From Lomentospora prolificans (lineage: Eukaryota; Ascomycota; Sordariomycetes; Microascales; Microascaceae): a DNA stretch of 64,000 nt. The position numbers were made by a program, and so were the translations under genes. The notes below the pieces were generated by a model. The model made no database searches. It saw nothing but the letters and a program-made list of their open reading frames with translations, and was not told where the DNA came from. The stretch is from assembly GCA_029532625.1 (NCBI GenBank), contig JARFXM010000010.1, forward strand, positions 806,001-870,000, written 5' to 3'. Numbering within the stretch: position 1 is the first letter of the stretch; each line of letters begins with the position of its first letter. Below, one piece after another: positions 46,292 to 56,600 of this stretch.

Positions 46292-47975
46292 ATGGCTCTC
46301 AAGATGGTCTCCCAGGCGCTTCTCTTCGCCTTCCTCTCCCTCTTCACCTTTGTAGCCGCTGACTTCGGCTTCACCACCTCGGGCAACAACTTCGTAATCG
46401 ACGCCGGCTCTTCCAATGCATTCACCTTCACCGTCTCCAAGTCCAGCTGCGACATCACCTCCATTAAGTACCGCGGCAAGGAGATGCAAGGCAACTCCGG
46501 CAAGGGCACCCACATCGGCTCCGGCCTCGGATCCGCCACCGTCTCCGTCGCCGAGGTCTCCGCCAACAGCCAGCGCTTCATCAAGATCACTTGCGCCACT
46601 TCGACCTTGACCCACTACATGATTGTCCGCCAGGGCGAGTCCATCATCTACATGGCTACTTACATCACCGCCGAGCCGTCCATTGGCGAGCTTCGCTTCA
46701 TCGCCCGCCTGAACAAGGACATCCTGCCTTACGAGTATCCCTTTGGCGAGGTCTCGTCTACGCTCGATAGCTCGACCGTCGTTGAGGGATCCGATGTGTA
46801 CGTTGTCAACGGCCAGACTAGGTCCAAGTTCTACTCGAGCGAGAGGTTCATCGACGAGGACTCATGGTGCGTCTACGGAACCAGCACGCCCGAGGAGATC
46901 CACGCCTGCATCATCGTTCCCCAGCGCGAGTCTTCCTCCGGCGGGCCCTTCTTCCGCGACATCAACTCCAACCGTGTCGGCGACTCCACCAACTTGTACA
47001 ACTACATGAACAGCGGCCACGTCCAGACCGAGAGCTTCCGCACTGGTCTCCACGGCCCTTACCTCCTCCAGTTCTCGCGCAGCGGTATCCCCACCAAGAA
47101 GTCCGCCGACGTCTCCTTCTTCTCTAGCATGGGTCTCCAGGGCTTCGTTGCCGACTCTGGCCGTGGCCGCGTCACCGGTACCGCCAGCGGTGTCTCCTCC
47201 AGCTTCCAAACTGTCGTCCACTGGTATAACGATGCCGCTCAGTACTGGACTTACGCTTCTTCCAATGGCGCCTTCACCTCTCCTCTCATGAAGCCCGGAA
47301 CCTACACCATGGTCCTCTACCAGACCGAGTTCAAGGTCGCCTCCACCTCCGTCACCGTCAGCGCCGGCGGCACCGTCAGCAAGAACATTAGCAGCACCCT
47401 CTCCGCCAAGACCTCCCTCTTCAAGATTGGCGAGTACGACGGTCAGCCCACCGGCTTCCGCAACGCCGACAAGTTCCTCCGAATGCACCCGTCCGACTCC
47501 CGCATGGAGAGCTGGGGCCCCCTCACTTATACGGTTGGGTCCTCCGCCACCAAGGACTTCCCCATGGCCATCTTCAAGTCCGTCAACAACCCTGCCACTA
47601 TCAAGTTCACGCTTAGCTCCGCCCCGGGCGCCGCGACCCTCAGGATCGCTACTACACTCTCCTTTGCTGGTGCGAGGCCCTCAGTCACCGTTAATAGCTG
47701 GAGTGGTGCCACGCCTGCTGCGCCCGTCAAAATTGACTCTCGCGGTGTTACCCGTGGTGCGTATAGGGGTTACGGCGAGGTGTACGACTTCGCCGTTCCT
47801 TCGGGTGTTCTTGTCGCTGGCTCCAATACCATTACTATTAGCGCTGCTTCCGGAAGCAGTGGAGATACCTTCTTGAGCCCCAACTTTGTGAGCACCCCTC
47901 CTTACATGCATCATCTGTCTGAATATGTCCACTAACAAGATACAGATCGTGGATGCCGTCGAGCTCTTCAAATAA
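46292..47975 (+). CDS. Rhamnogalacturonan endolyase, polysaccharide lyase family 4
   Basis: Two exons (46292-47887 and 47946-47975) give 541 residues; the last exon codes only IVDAVELFK. A signal peptide with cleavage near residue 23 (FVAA|DFGF) marks secretion. The mature start DFGFTTSGNNFVIDAG, ITSIKYRGKEMQ and RFIDEDSWCVYG are typical of PL4 (RglA-type). The three-domain layout is a beta-sandwich catalytic domain to about 280, then a fibronectin-like domain (GRVTGTASGV) and a carbohydrate-binding-like C-terminal domain. The enzyme cleaves the rhamnose-galacturonate backbone of pectin hairy regions by beta-elimination. Strong C-ending codon bias suggests high expression. The frame is open upstream of the chosen ATG but without a signal-peptide-like start. 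Confidence 0.92.
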
Positions 47976-48239
47976 ACACATCTAACTGCGTTGTTGGTTG
48001 AAACGTTTCGTTTAACAGTCCGCAAAGTTGGATTCATTTGGATTTGAGAGACGCCGCTTATCTGTTTTTTGTACATAGTTCTCTTCTTCCTGTAAAGGCC
48101 TATTTCCTTCGACTAGGCATATGTTTGCCATATCTCTTGAACTGGAGCGAGGACTAATCCACGGTATTTACATCAATCAATATTTTTACTGTCCAGAATT
48201 ACATTTATTTAGTTCCATCTGCTCTCCAGCCCTCATCAA

Positions 48240-49439
48240 TCAATATTGCGCAGAATAAGCTGTTTCAAGTTCGGTTTTAAACTTCTCGAACCAAGCTGTG
48301 AATTCATCCGAGGATCCGCCTTGTAGAGGTGACTTGAGTGGTTCAATAGCATGTATGAGCTCAGTACCGGCCTTTTTGAGATTCTCGTCAATAACAGTAG
48401 GGTCGAGTTCGTAAAATGCCATAACGACGTCTTCGTACTTTTGTGGCAGCACATTAAAGAACCTAAAGACGTTTTGTAGTGTCTTTGAGACCTGCGCATC
48501 CTTGGGAGGGAACTCTGGAAGCGTCTTCAGGCGCCTCTTGGAGACTGCCTGACACATGATCATGCAGAGCTTCAACGAGCGGAGGCACTGGGCGAGGCGG
48601 GGTCGAATTTTCTGTGGATCGTCCCGGGGGATAGACTTAGCAGAACCCATAAGGTCGTCAAGTAGGCTTTGGGCTGTGTTGTGTGTATCCTGCGCTCCTG
48701 GACTATTGGCGCGGCTGTCGTTGATATCGACGGCGGAGTCAAAGTCAGCAGCCTCCCCACCTTCGTCATCATCGTCATCGTCTTGGTCTTCAGACTCTTC
48801 CTGCCACTCGGTGAGCTCCTCCACAATGTCCTTCAGAGTGAGCCTAGTTTCGTCCATTCTCTTAACCAGGTATGCGCCGACCCCGGTGATCGCAAACTTC
48901 TTGAGATCATCGCAAATGGACCACAAGACTCCTGTCATGGCTAGGCTTCCTTTTCCGGAGTTATCAGTCGCGGTATGTTTTTGCTCTTCGGTGAGGACTT
49001 TGCCATCAGAGGGGATCTTTAAAACAAATGCCAAGAGCTCCCGAATTAGAGAATGGCATTTTAGTCGCATAGCCTGACTAAAGAAGTAGGTGAATCTTTC
49101 GCCATCGCAAAGCTCGGCAGCGGTGGCTATCGAAGGAACGGCGCCCGAGACGAGTTCGCGCAACACCTTGGAGATGGCCGTGGGCGTAAACGGCTCGGTA
49201 ATGATGAGGAGAGATAGTCTAGTTGTGTGGGCTTTGACGAGGTCGGCCGAGTCAGCGGCAAGCTTCAGACAGTTTATCTGGTCCCTGTCTGCTCTGGGTG
49301 TTTCGGTCGACGCCTTGGACGCTTCGGTCTCTTTGGTAAGTCCAGTGAGTGTGGCCTCGAGCTGAGTGAGAAGAGCGGCTACGCTCGAGACGAGGGCGTT
49401 TAGCTCCTTGATTGTGGGATCCGAGACTTCAGCCGCCAT
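48240..49439 (-). CDS. Cyclin-D1-binding protein 1-like (GCIP family)
   Basis: A single-exon protein of 399 residues. The mostly helical layout and segments such as FSQAMRLKCHSLIRELLAF, MTGVLWSICDDLKKF, LKLCMIMCQAVSKRRLKTL and NVFRFFNVLPQKYEDVVMAFYELDP match the fungal members of the Grap2/cyclin-D-interacting (GCIP, CCNDBP1) family. An acidic insert (EDQDDDDDDEGGEAADFD, about 216-235) precedes a Ser/Asn-rich linker. Animal relatives bind cyclin D1 and act as cell-cycle inhibitors; the fungal role is not established. The start codon is preceded two bases earlier by an imperfect 14-bp stem-loop in the leader. Confidence 0.85.
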   Translation of the reverse strand: MAAEVSDPTIKELNALVSSVAALLTQLEATLTGLTKETEASKASTETPRADRDQINCLKLAADSADLVKAHTTRLSLLIITEPFTPTAISKVLRELVSGAVPSIATAAELCDGERFTYFFSQAMRLKCHSLIRELLAFVLKIPSDGKVLTEEQKHTATDNSGKGSLAMTGVLWSICDDLKKFAITGVGAYLVKRMDETRLTLKDIVEELTEWQEESEDQDDDDDDEGGEAADFDSAVDINDSRANSPGAQDTHNTAQSLLDDLMGSAKSIPRDDPQKIRPRLAQCLRSLKLCMIMCQAVSKRRLKTLPEFPPKDAQVSKTLQNVFRFFNVLPQKYEDVVMAFYELDPTVIDENLKKAGTELIHAIEPLKSPLQGGSSDEFTAWFEKFKTELETAYSAQY

Positions 49440-49880
49440 TTTGTCGAAAATCTAATGAAAAATTAGATTGAATCGACATATGTTACCCTCTCTGAGCGTA
49501 GGTGTAGCTTAGAGGGAAAAAAGGTGATGCTGCTCTGAGGCATCGCGGGGCAATATTAACCCCACGTAAAATTCCCAAAATTCCCTTGAGGTACCTGGGT
49601 ACATCCATTGTACTCTGTGTCTCCTTCCCCTACCCCTGCCAGCCATGCTTGATTGTAAAATGCCGACATTTATCCGCAACCTCCACGTTTCCCCTTGTAC
49701 AAGGTTCTGACTACTTTGGAACAGTCAAGGTGACCCCAGACGCTACTGCAGCTTGCTTCCCCTGGGATCTGAAGTTGTCGTTGACATTTCGACTACATAG
49801 CTCGTTCTCCTTCCACGCCTGCTTGGACAGGTTGTTTCTTTTCTCTTCCCGATGAATATTTGACCCGAGTGAGCCAAACA
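49440..49880. other. Divergent promoter region
   Basis: About 440 bases shared by the GCIP-family gene (minus) and the glucosidase II beta gene (plus). Besides the hairpin at its left end, nothing specific is seen. Confidence 0.5.
49442..49478 (-). promoter_or_regulatory. Hairpin in the leader next to the start codon
   Basis: Eight paired bases (AATCTAAT with ATTAGATT) around a five-base loop, a small internal loop, then six more pairs (TGTCGA with TCGACA). In the minus-strand transcript it ends two bases before the ATG at 49439. The same bases could be the 3' end of a leader intron (CTAAT branch, CATTAG acceptor). Confidence 0.5.
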
Positions 49881-51777
49881 ATGCAGCAATTAGTTGTCCC
49901 TGTGCTCGCCGTCAGCACCTTTGCCTCTCTTGGCGCTGCCGCTGGTAGCTTACCTCGAGGTGTAGGCCCTCAATGTAAGCTCACTTGTCGTGTCCTTCTC
50001 ATTATCTTCCAATCATCTTTATCGAGTTGCATACCCTGTTTTCAGACAAGGATATAGGGCAATCTCGTATCCTCATCTTGCAAAATACCTGTTACACGTA
50101 TGTTTACTAACTGCAAACCCACAGTTGTCAAATACTACGGCTCGAAGGATACCTTTACCTGTATCACGAACCCTTCTATCAAGATTGATGTTAGCAAGGT
50201 CAACGACAACTCTTGCGACTGTCCTGATGGCTCCGATGAACCCGGTACCGCTGCTTGCGCGAACCTTGACACCCTCTCCCCTCCTCAGCCTCTCCCCGGT
50301 TCTGTAACTGGCACCACGAATACGACCAATGCGTTACCCGGCTTTTGGTGCGAGAACAGGGGTCACATCGGCGGCTATGTTCCCTTCACTTATGTCAATG
50401 ATGGCGTCTGTGATTACGAACTGTGCTGCGATGGTACCGAGGAATACTCGGGTGTTGGAGGCGTCAAGTGCCCTAACAAGTGCGTGGAGATCGGCAAGGA
50501 ATACCGCCGCATTGAGGAGGAGAGGCGCAAAGCCATGGAGCAGGCTGGCGCTGCACGCCTCGAGCTCATCCGTCAGGCTAAGCAAGTCCGCAGGAACATG
50601 GAGACCAAGATCGCCAACCTCAAGGGTGATATTGCCCAGGCTGAGCTGAAGAAGATTGAGTTGCAGAAGAAATTCGACGATATCGAGCGCACGGAACGCC
50701 GAAAGGTTGTCAAGGCTGGTGTCAGTGGCGGTAAGCTCGGCGAGCTTCTTGAGCAGTCCAAGATGCGTGTTGAGGAGCTCCGCGATACTCTCCAGCTTGT
50801 TGTCGACCAGCGCAATGAGCTTCGCACTAAGGTCGCTGACCTTGAGGGTATCTTGTCGCGCTTCAAGGACGAGTACAATCCCAACTTCAACGACGAGGGT
50901 GTCAAACAAGCTGTTAAGTCTTGGGAGGACTATGCTGCCAAGATTGCCACTGAGTCGGGCCCACTCATTAGCGATGCCGAGGTTCGCGATGTTCTCCTCG
51001 AGGATGGTGAGGTGAACGGTATCAACTGGAAGGACTTCGAGCCCTCCGAGGATGAGGCCGAGGACACTGATATCAGTGAGTCTTTCAAATGATCTAGTTA
51101 TTTTCTTGCGCTAACTATGTCAAGTTTACCAATTCGAAGCCTACGTGCCGAGATTTATCCTCGACTTGTTCTACAAGCAGATGGACCTCTTACGCCAGTG
51201 GCTTGTCGCCAATGGCATGCTTGCTGATACTGGTACCACTACCAAGGAGTCACCTGCCGTTGCCGCAGCGCGTGATGCCCTCAACGCCGCCGATCGAGAC
51301 CTCACCTCCAAGATCTCCGCTCTTAAGACTGAAGAGGAGGACCTTGCCAAAGACTACGGACCGGATGATGTCTTTAGAGCCCTCAAGGACAAATGCGTTA
51401 GCACCGAGTCTGGCGAGTACACGTATGAGCTCTGCTGGTTTAAGAAGACCATGCAAAAGAGCAAGAAGGGCCACGGAAACACCAGCATGGGCGACTTCAA
51501 CCGCATCGATCGCGAATTCTCCGATGACGAAGACCGTCTCGACGGCAAAGGCCTTGGTACTGGTGAGCGCATGGTCCTGAGGTATGAGAATGGTCAGAGC
51601 TGCTGGAACGGTCCCAGGAGGCGCACAGACGTCTGGCTCGCCTGTGCCGAGAAAGAGGAGCTCTGGCGCGTATCTGAATCGGAGAAGTGTGTGTACAAGA
51701 TGGAGGTTGGTACTCCTGCGGCTTGTGAGCCCCAAGGACCTGCTCCTCCCAAGGGCAGCCAGAAAGACGAGTTGTAG
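49881..51777 (+). CDS. Glucosidase II beta subunit (PRKCSH/Gtb1)
   Basis: Three exons (49881-49974, 50125-51075, 51125-51777) give 565 residues. A signal peptide (about 1-21) precedes GSLPRGVGPQ-FVKYYG, the conserved mature start made by the first splice. Two Cys-rich LDL-receptor-A-like modules follow (NSCDCPDGSDEPG and NDGVCDYELCCDGTEE). A long Glu/Lys/Arg coiled coil covers about 135-260, then an acidic region. The C-terminal MRH lectin domain contains YELCWFKK, GQSCWNGPRRRTDVWLAC and SEKCVYKMEVGTPAAC. The protein ends KDEL, an ER-retrieval signal. The subunit retains the catalytic alpha chain in the ER and reads mannose on N-glycans while glucosidase II trims the inner glucoses. Intron 2 ends in AAG. 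Confidence 0.93.
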
Positions 51778-51975
51778 ATAGATAGCATGTGAAGCGAAGC
51801 GTGATATGTTTTGTACTAACTGTATACAAGTACTTTTTTTTCACTGTTCTGTCGTTTTGCCTACAAACGCAGGGAAAAAGCGATTTAAAAACAAATGTAC
51901 ATATCTATTCGTACCTGGGTATCTATCTGTTGCCATGACCATTCAATATTTACCGTAAACACCAAAAGGCACCAC

Positions 51976-52809
51976 TTATTTGCTTACAATACCGGCGAGC
52001 TTCCGCCTTCGGTTGAGTTCATCCTGCTCTGCGAGCACCTTGGCTGTCAGAGACGAGGCCATGGCGTTGTTGATGCCGCTCAGCCTGTCGTCCTTCTTGG
52101 CAGCCTTGTGGAGCCTTTCGCCATTCTTCTCGCCGTTGTTCCCGTTAGCCTCAGTCTTTTCGGCGTCTCCCCTCTTCCTCTTCTTCTTGCCAGCCTTCTT
52201 ATCTTTCTTGAGACTATGTGCTAGCCCCTCCTCCTGTAATTTCTCTATCCTCTCCGCAAGTTTCTTTGTTTCAGCCTCTGTAGTGGGTAGGATCGGAATG
52301 ACGTTGGTCTCCTCAAAAGACTCGCCACACTCAGGGCAGGTCTTCTCCTGAACTTCCTTCATCGCCACCTCAGAAAATGCATGCCCACACGGCACGATGT
52401 ACAGAGCCTTGGTCCCCGCGCCAAACTCCTTGAGCGAGATCGGGCACGCCCACTTCGCCTTGCCCTCGGGCGGCGTATAGCGCTTGAATTTTACTTTGAC
52501 AATGTCGCGCAGCGACTTGATTCCAGTGGAGGCGAAGGAGACTTCGCCCGCGCCGATTTCCTCGTCTTTGGCGTCGTCATCGTCGACGGGCATAAGGGCT
52601 TTCAGGACGGATTCGTAGTTGTAGAGTCGTCCGCACCAGTCGGAGACAGTATTTTCCATGTCGAGCTTGTCGCCGGTCAGGGGGCAATGGGACCAGGCGT
52701 GGGAAAGGGATTCGTGGGCGGTGGCTTTGAGTTCGGAGATGGTGGGATTACGGGCAGCGTTCTTGACGAGTTCGCGGCGCGTGGGGATTGAGCCGCCGTC
52801 GTTACCCAT
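51976..52809 (-). CDS. Replication termination factor 2 (Rtf2)
   Basis: A single-exon protein of 277 residues starting MGNDGGSIPTRRELVK, the Rtf2 N-terminal signature. The HCPLTGDKLD and VSDWCGRLYNYESVLKAL segments lead to the degenerate RING-like region: WACPISLKEFG, YIVPCGHAFSE, CPECGESFEE. The C-terminal 90 residues are Lys/Glu-rich with nuclear-localisation-like KKDKKAGKKKRKRG. Rtf2 acts at paused replication forks (site-specific barriers in fission yeast) and associates with splicing and proteasome factors. It converges on the glucosidase II beta gene with about 200 bases between, and is divergent from TOR. Confidence 0.92.
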   Translation of the reverse strand: MGNDGGSIPTRRELVKNAARNPTISELKATAHESLSHAWSHCPLTGDKLDMENTVSDWCGRLYNYESVLKALMPVDDDDAKDEEIGAGEVSFASTGIKSLRDIVKVKFKRYTPPEGKAKWACPISLKEFGAGTKALYIVPCGHAFSEVAMKEVQEKTCPECGESFEETNVIPILPTTEAETKKLAERIEKLQEEGLAHSLKKDKKAGKKKRKRGDAEKTEANGNNGEKNGERLHKAAKKDDRLSGINNAMASSLTAKVLAEQDELNRRRKLAGIVSK

Positions 52810-53639
52810 GACTGCGGATGAAGGCTTTGAGAGGGACGGGAATGGATCTTTTACAGGTAGCGCTTGGTTGAACCCTTGTTTCTCTGGCTCTAGGATGGAG
52901 AAACGAGTGGTCGCAATGGTGAAGGTTGGTGCTTGGCGGAAAGATGAGACGAATGTGGCGGATTGAGGTACGCAGGTACATGAGAGTTCGGTGTTTCGGA
53001 TGCGCCTGCCATGTGCTCAAATTACATAACCTCCAATCCCCCCTTGCGCGTATTATGTCAAACCGTGAAGGCGCGACCTCCAAGGAGGGCCACACGTGAC
53101 TTTACAAGTATGGGCGAGGCCCACGGTGGGTCGAAATCCCTTGGACGTGACTCGCTAAAGGTGTAGAGTTCCCTGTGAGACGTCAAGCTATCCGCAGCTG
53201 CAGTTGGTCCCGCGGTCGATTCCTAAATCTACCATTCTAGCGTTTCCTTGAAACCTCGCTCGCCCAAGCCAAATCTCCACACTACCCTTAGTTCTTTCAC
53301 CTATTCACTACCACTGTTGCACATTTTCTTTCACCTAATGACCAACTGAACTACTTTGTCTCTTAACTGCTCTATGCAGTTGGGGAACTTGGGTAGTCAC
53401 TTTCACAAACCAAACTCTTTAATTGATCCTTTCTCCCGCGCTGCTGGAAACCGTCGCGACTAGCCGATCTCCTTCTCCCCGCTGCACCTACGATCACTCC
53501 TTTCCAGTTACCACGATCTATCTCCATCTCATACCAGCTCAATCGGCCACCTTTTTGGCGAGAACCCCCTCTCTCTCGCTGAGATTCCATGTCGTCCTGA
53601 TTTTCTCCAATTCCATATTTGCTGAGTAGCTGAGGAGCC
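52810..53639. other. Divergent promoter region of RTF2 and TOR
   Basis: About 830 bases between two divergent starts. The right part, from about 53200, is CT-rich and resembles a transcribed TOR leader. No gene and no specific motif recognised. Confidence 0.55.
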
Positions 53640-56600
53640 ATGTCGCCACAGCAACTCACGCAGCAACAGCAGGTTGCGCTGGAGCGCCTCGACATTATTT
53701 CGAGAGAGCTTCGATCCAGGTAAGACAATCCGAGATCGGTGTTGTCAGATCTTGAGAAAAATGACTAACGTTCCTTAAGAACCTCTGATGATGTCCGTCG
53801 CCGTGCTGCAGCCCAGCTGAGGGAGCTGGTCGTGGTCTGCCACCGAGGTTCGTTCCCTATCTCGTGTCGCCTCGGTCCCTTCCCAGGCCTTAGTTCGCTG
53901 ACTTTGCTCCTTCTCTTCAGACCTCTCCCCCGACCACTTCCATGTTTTCTATACTACCGTCAACAATAGAATCACGCAGCTCATTACCCATGGAAGCGAT
54001 TCCTCCGAGCGACTTGGCGGCATCTATGCGCTCGATGCTTTGATCGATTTCGAAGGCGTAGACGCTGCGCTAAAGTATACGAGATTCACTCAAAACCTCA
54101 AGACCATCCTCCGAGGCAAAGATATAAACCCCATGCAGGCTGCTGCGATGGCTTTAGGCAAGCTGTGCCGACCAGGTGGCACGCTCACCTCAGAACTTGT
54201 CGACGCCGAGGTAAAAACGGCCCTCGAATGGCTGCAATCCGAGCGAGTCGAAGAGCGCCGATATAGCGCTGTCCTGGAGCTCCGCGAGCTCGCGAGGAAT
54301 GCTCCAACCCTTATGTACAGCTACGTAGGCCTCATATTTGATCTCATCTGGGTCGGCCTTCGCGACCAACGACAGCTCATCCGCACCACGGCAGCCGAGA
54401 CGGTTAGCGCCTGTTTTAGGATTATCAGAGAACGTGACCAGGAGCTTAAACAGACGTGGATGAATAAGATGTACTCGGAGATGAACCAAGGTCTCAAAGT
54501 CAACACTGTGGAGTCAATCCATGGTTCTCTCCTCGTTCTCAAAGAGCTTCTTGAGCAGGGCGGCATGTACATGCAGGATCAGTACGACGATGCCTGCGAG
54601 ATAGTCTTTAAGCACAAGGACCATCGTGACCCTACGATCCGGAAGACCATTGTCCTGCTGATTCCGGATCTGGCCAGCTATGCCCCCGCCGCTTTTGCCG
54701 GGAGATATTTGCATCAGTTCATGCTTTACCTTACGGGTATGCTGAAACGGGAAAAGGATCGTAATGACGCTTTCCTTGCCATCGGTAACATCGCGAATTC
54801 GGTTAAGAGTGCGATAGCGCCTTACCTTGACGGCGTCCTAATTTACGTCTGCGAGGGCCTTAGCGTTTCCTCGCGAAAGAGGGGATCAGTCGACCCGGTC
54901 TTTGACTGTATCAGCCGATTGGCAGTAGCCGTGGGCCAAACACTCAGCAAGTACATGGAGGCACTCCTCGACCCCATATTTGCCTGCGAGCTCACCCCCA
55001 AGCTCACGCAGGCGCTCGTCGATATCGCCTTTTACATCCCACCCGTCAAGGCCACCATCCAAGAGAGACTATTAGATATGCTGAGTATTGTGCTCTGCGG
55101 CGAACCCTTTAAGCCTTTGGGAGCCCCACAGCCAAATACCCTAAACTCCCTACCAGTTGTCGCCAAAGACTCGAAGGATCCTCAAGCCTACGAGCATCGC
55201 AAGGCAGAGATAAAGCTGGCCCTGAACACGCTTGGCAGCTTCGACTTTTCAGGTACTGATGTTCTTTATCCGTCCCACTACAAAGTAAACACATACCCAC
55301 CAAAGAGGCCGAGCGTGGTCTCATCCTTTCGCCCTAGAAGTCAAAGCCATAAGTGTGGCGAACTGGGGCGCCCACGCAAAGCTTCAGTATTCTCTTTAGT
55401 GAAGAGGAAGGGCTCCGAAAACCCTGTTCGTCGCCGTATCCAAAGTATTGGATCTTGGCTCGCTGCTTTTTTCTGGAGGTCGAGGGAGAGTTCCGGTTCT
55501 GCCAAGTCTTAGGGTGACAATTTCCCGTCCCGTCTACCTTCTCCCCCTTCTGATCAAGCTGCACTAAACGGGGCTACCGATAACTTCTCAAATTTTCCGT
55601 CGCCTGGCGCACCGAAGGTCAAAGGCAAACTAACACCGCTTCAAGGCCATGTCCTGAACGAATTCGTCCGAGACGTTGCCATCAAGTACGTTGACGATGA
55701 CGATGCCGAGATCCGCGAGGCTGCCGCCCTCACCTGCTGTCAACTATACGTAGAGGACATCATTGTCAGCCAAACTAGTCAGCATGCGCTACAGGTTGTA
55801 GGTGAGGTGATTGGGAAGCTACTCACGGTGGGCATTTCAGACCCCGAACCGAATATCCGCCGAACAGTGCTCGCTGCACTTGACGAACGATTCGACCGAC
55901 ATCTTGCCAAGGCAGAGAACATTAGGATTCTTCTCCTCGCCTTGAACGACGAGGTGTTTGCGATTCGTGAGGTGGCCATTTCGATCATTGGTCGTTTGGC
56001 TAAATACAATCCTGCCTACATTATACCATCTCTGCGAAAGAACCTCCTCCAGATGCTTACAGAGCTCGAGTTCTCAGATGTTGCGAGGAACAAGGAGGAG
56101 AGCGCGAAATTACTAAGTCTGCTAATCCAAAATGCTCAAGGTCTTATCCGACCCTATGTGCAGCCCATGATTGCCGTTCTTCTGCCGAAGGCGAACGATT
56201 CGACGGCATCCGTCGCGGCGACGATTCTGAACGCGATCGGCGAGCTAGCCACTGTTGGAGGCGAGGATATCTTGCCTTACAAAGACGAGCTTATGCCTCT
56301 CATCATTAGTGCCCTCCAGGACCAAAGTTCGAACGCGAAGCGCGAGGCGGCCCTTCATGCCCTCGGCCAACTGGCTAGCAACTCCGGATACGTCATCCAA
56401 CCCTACCTTGAGTATCCTCAACTGCTCGAGCTGTTGCAAGGCATTATCCGATCTGAGGGGCACCGTGGACCCCTTCGACAGGAGACCATTAAGCTTATGG
56501 GCATCCTTGGTGCTCTGGATCCCTATAAACACCAGGTAAATGCCGATTACCTCTCACTTCCGTCAAAAGGCGCTTGGTACACTGCCTATAAAGATTCCGA

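Noticed and set aside
46862..47488. Open frame of 208 codons on the minus strand
   Set aside because: Antisense shadow of the PL4 lyase, low complexity.
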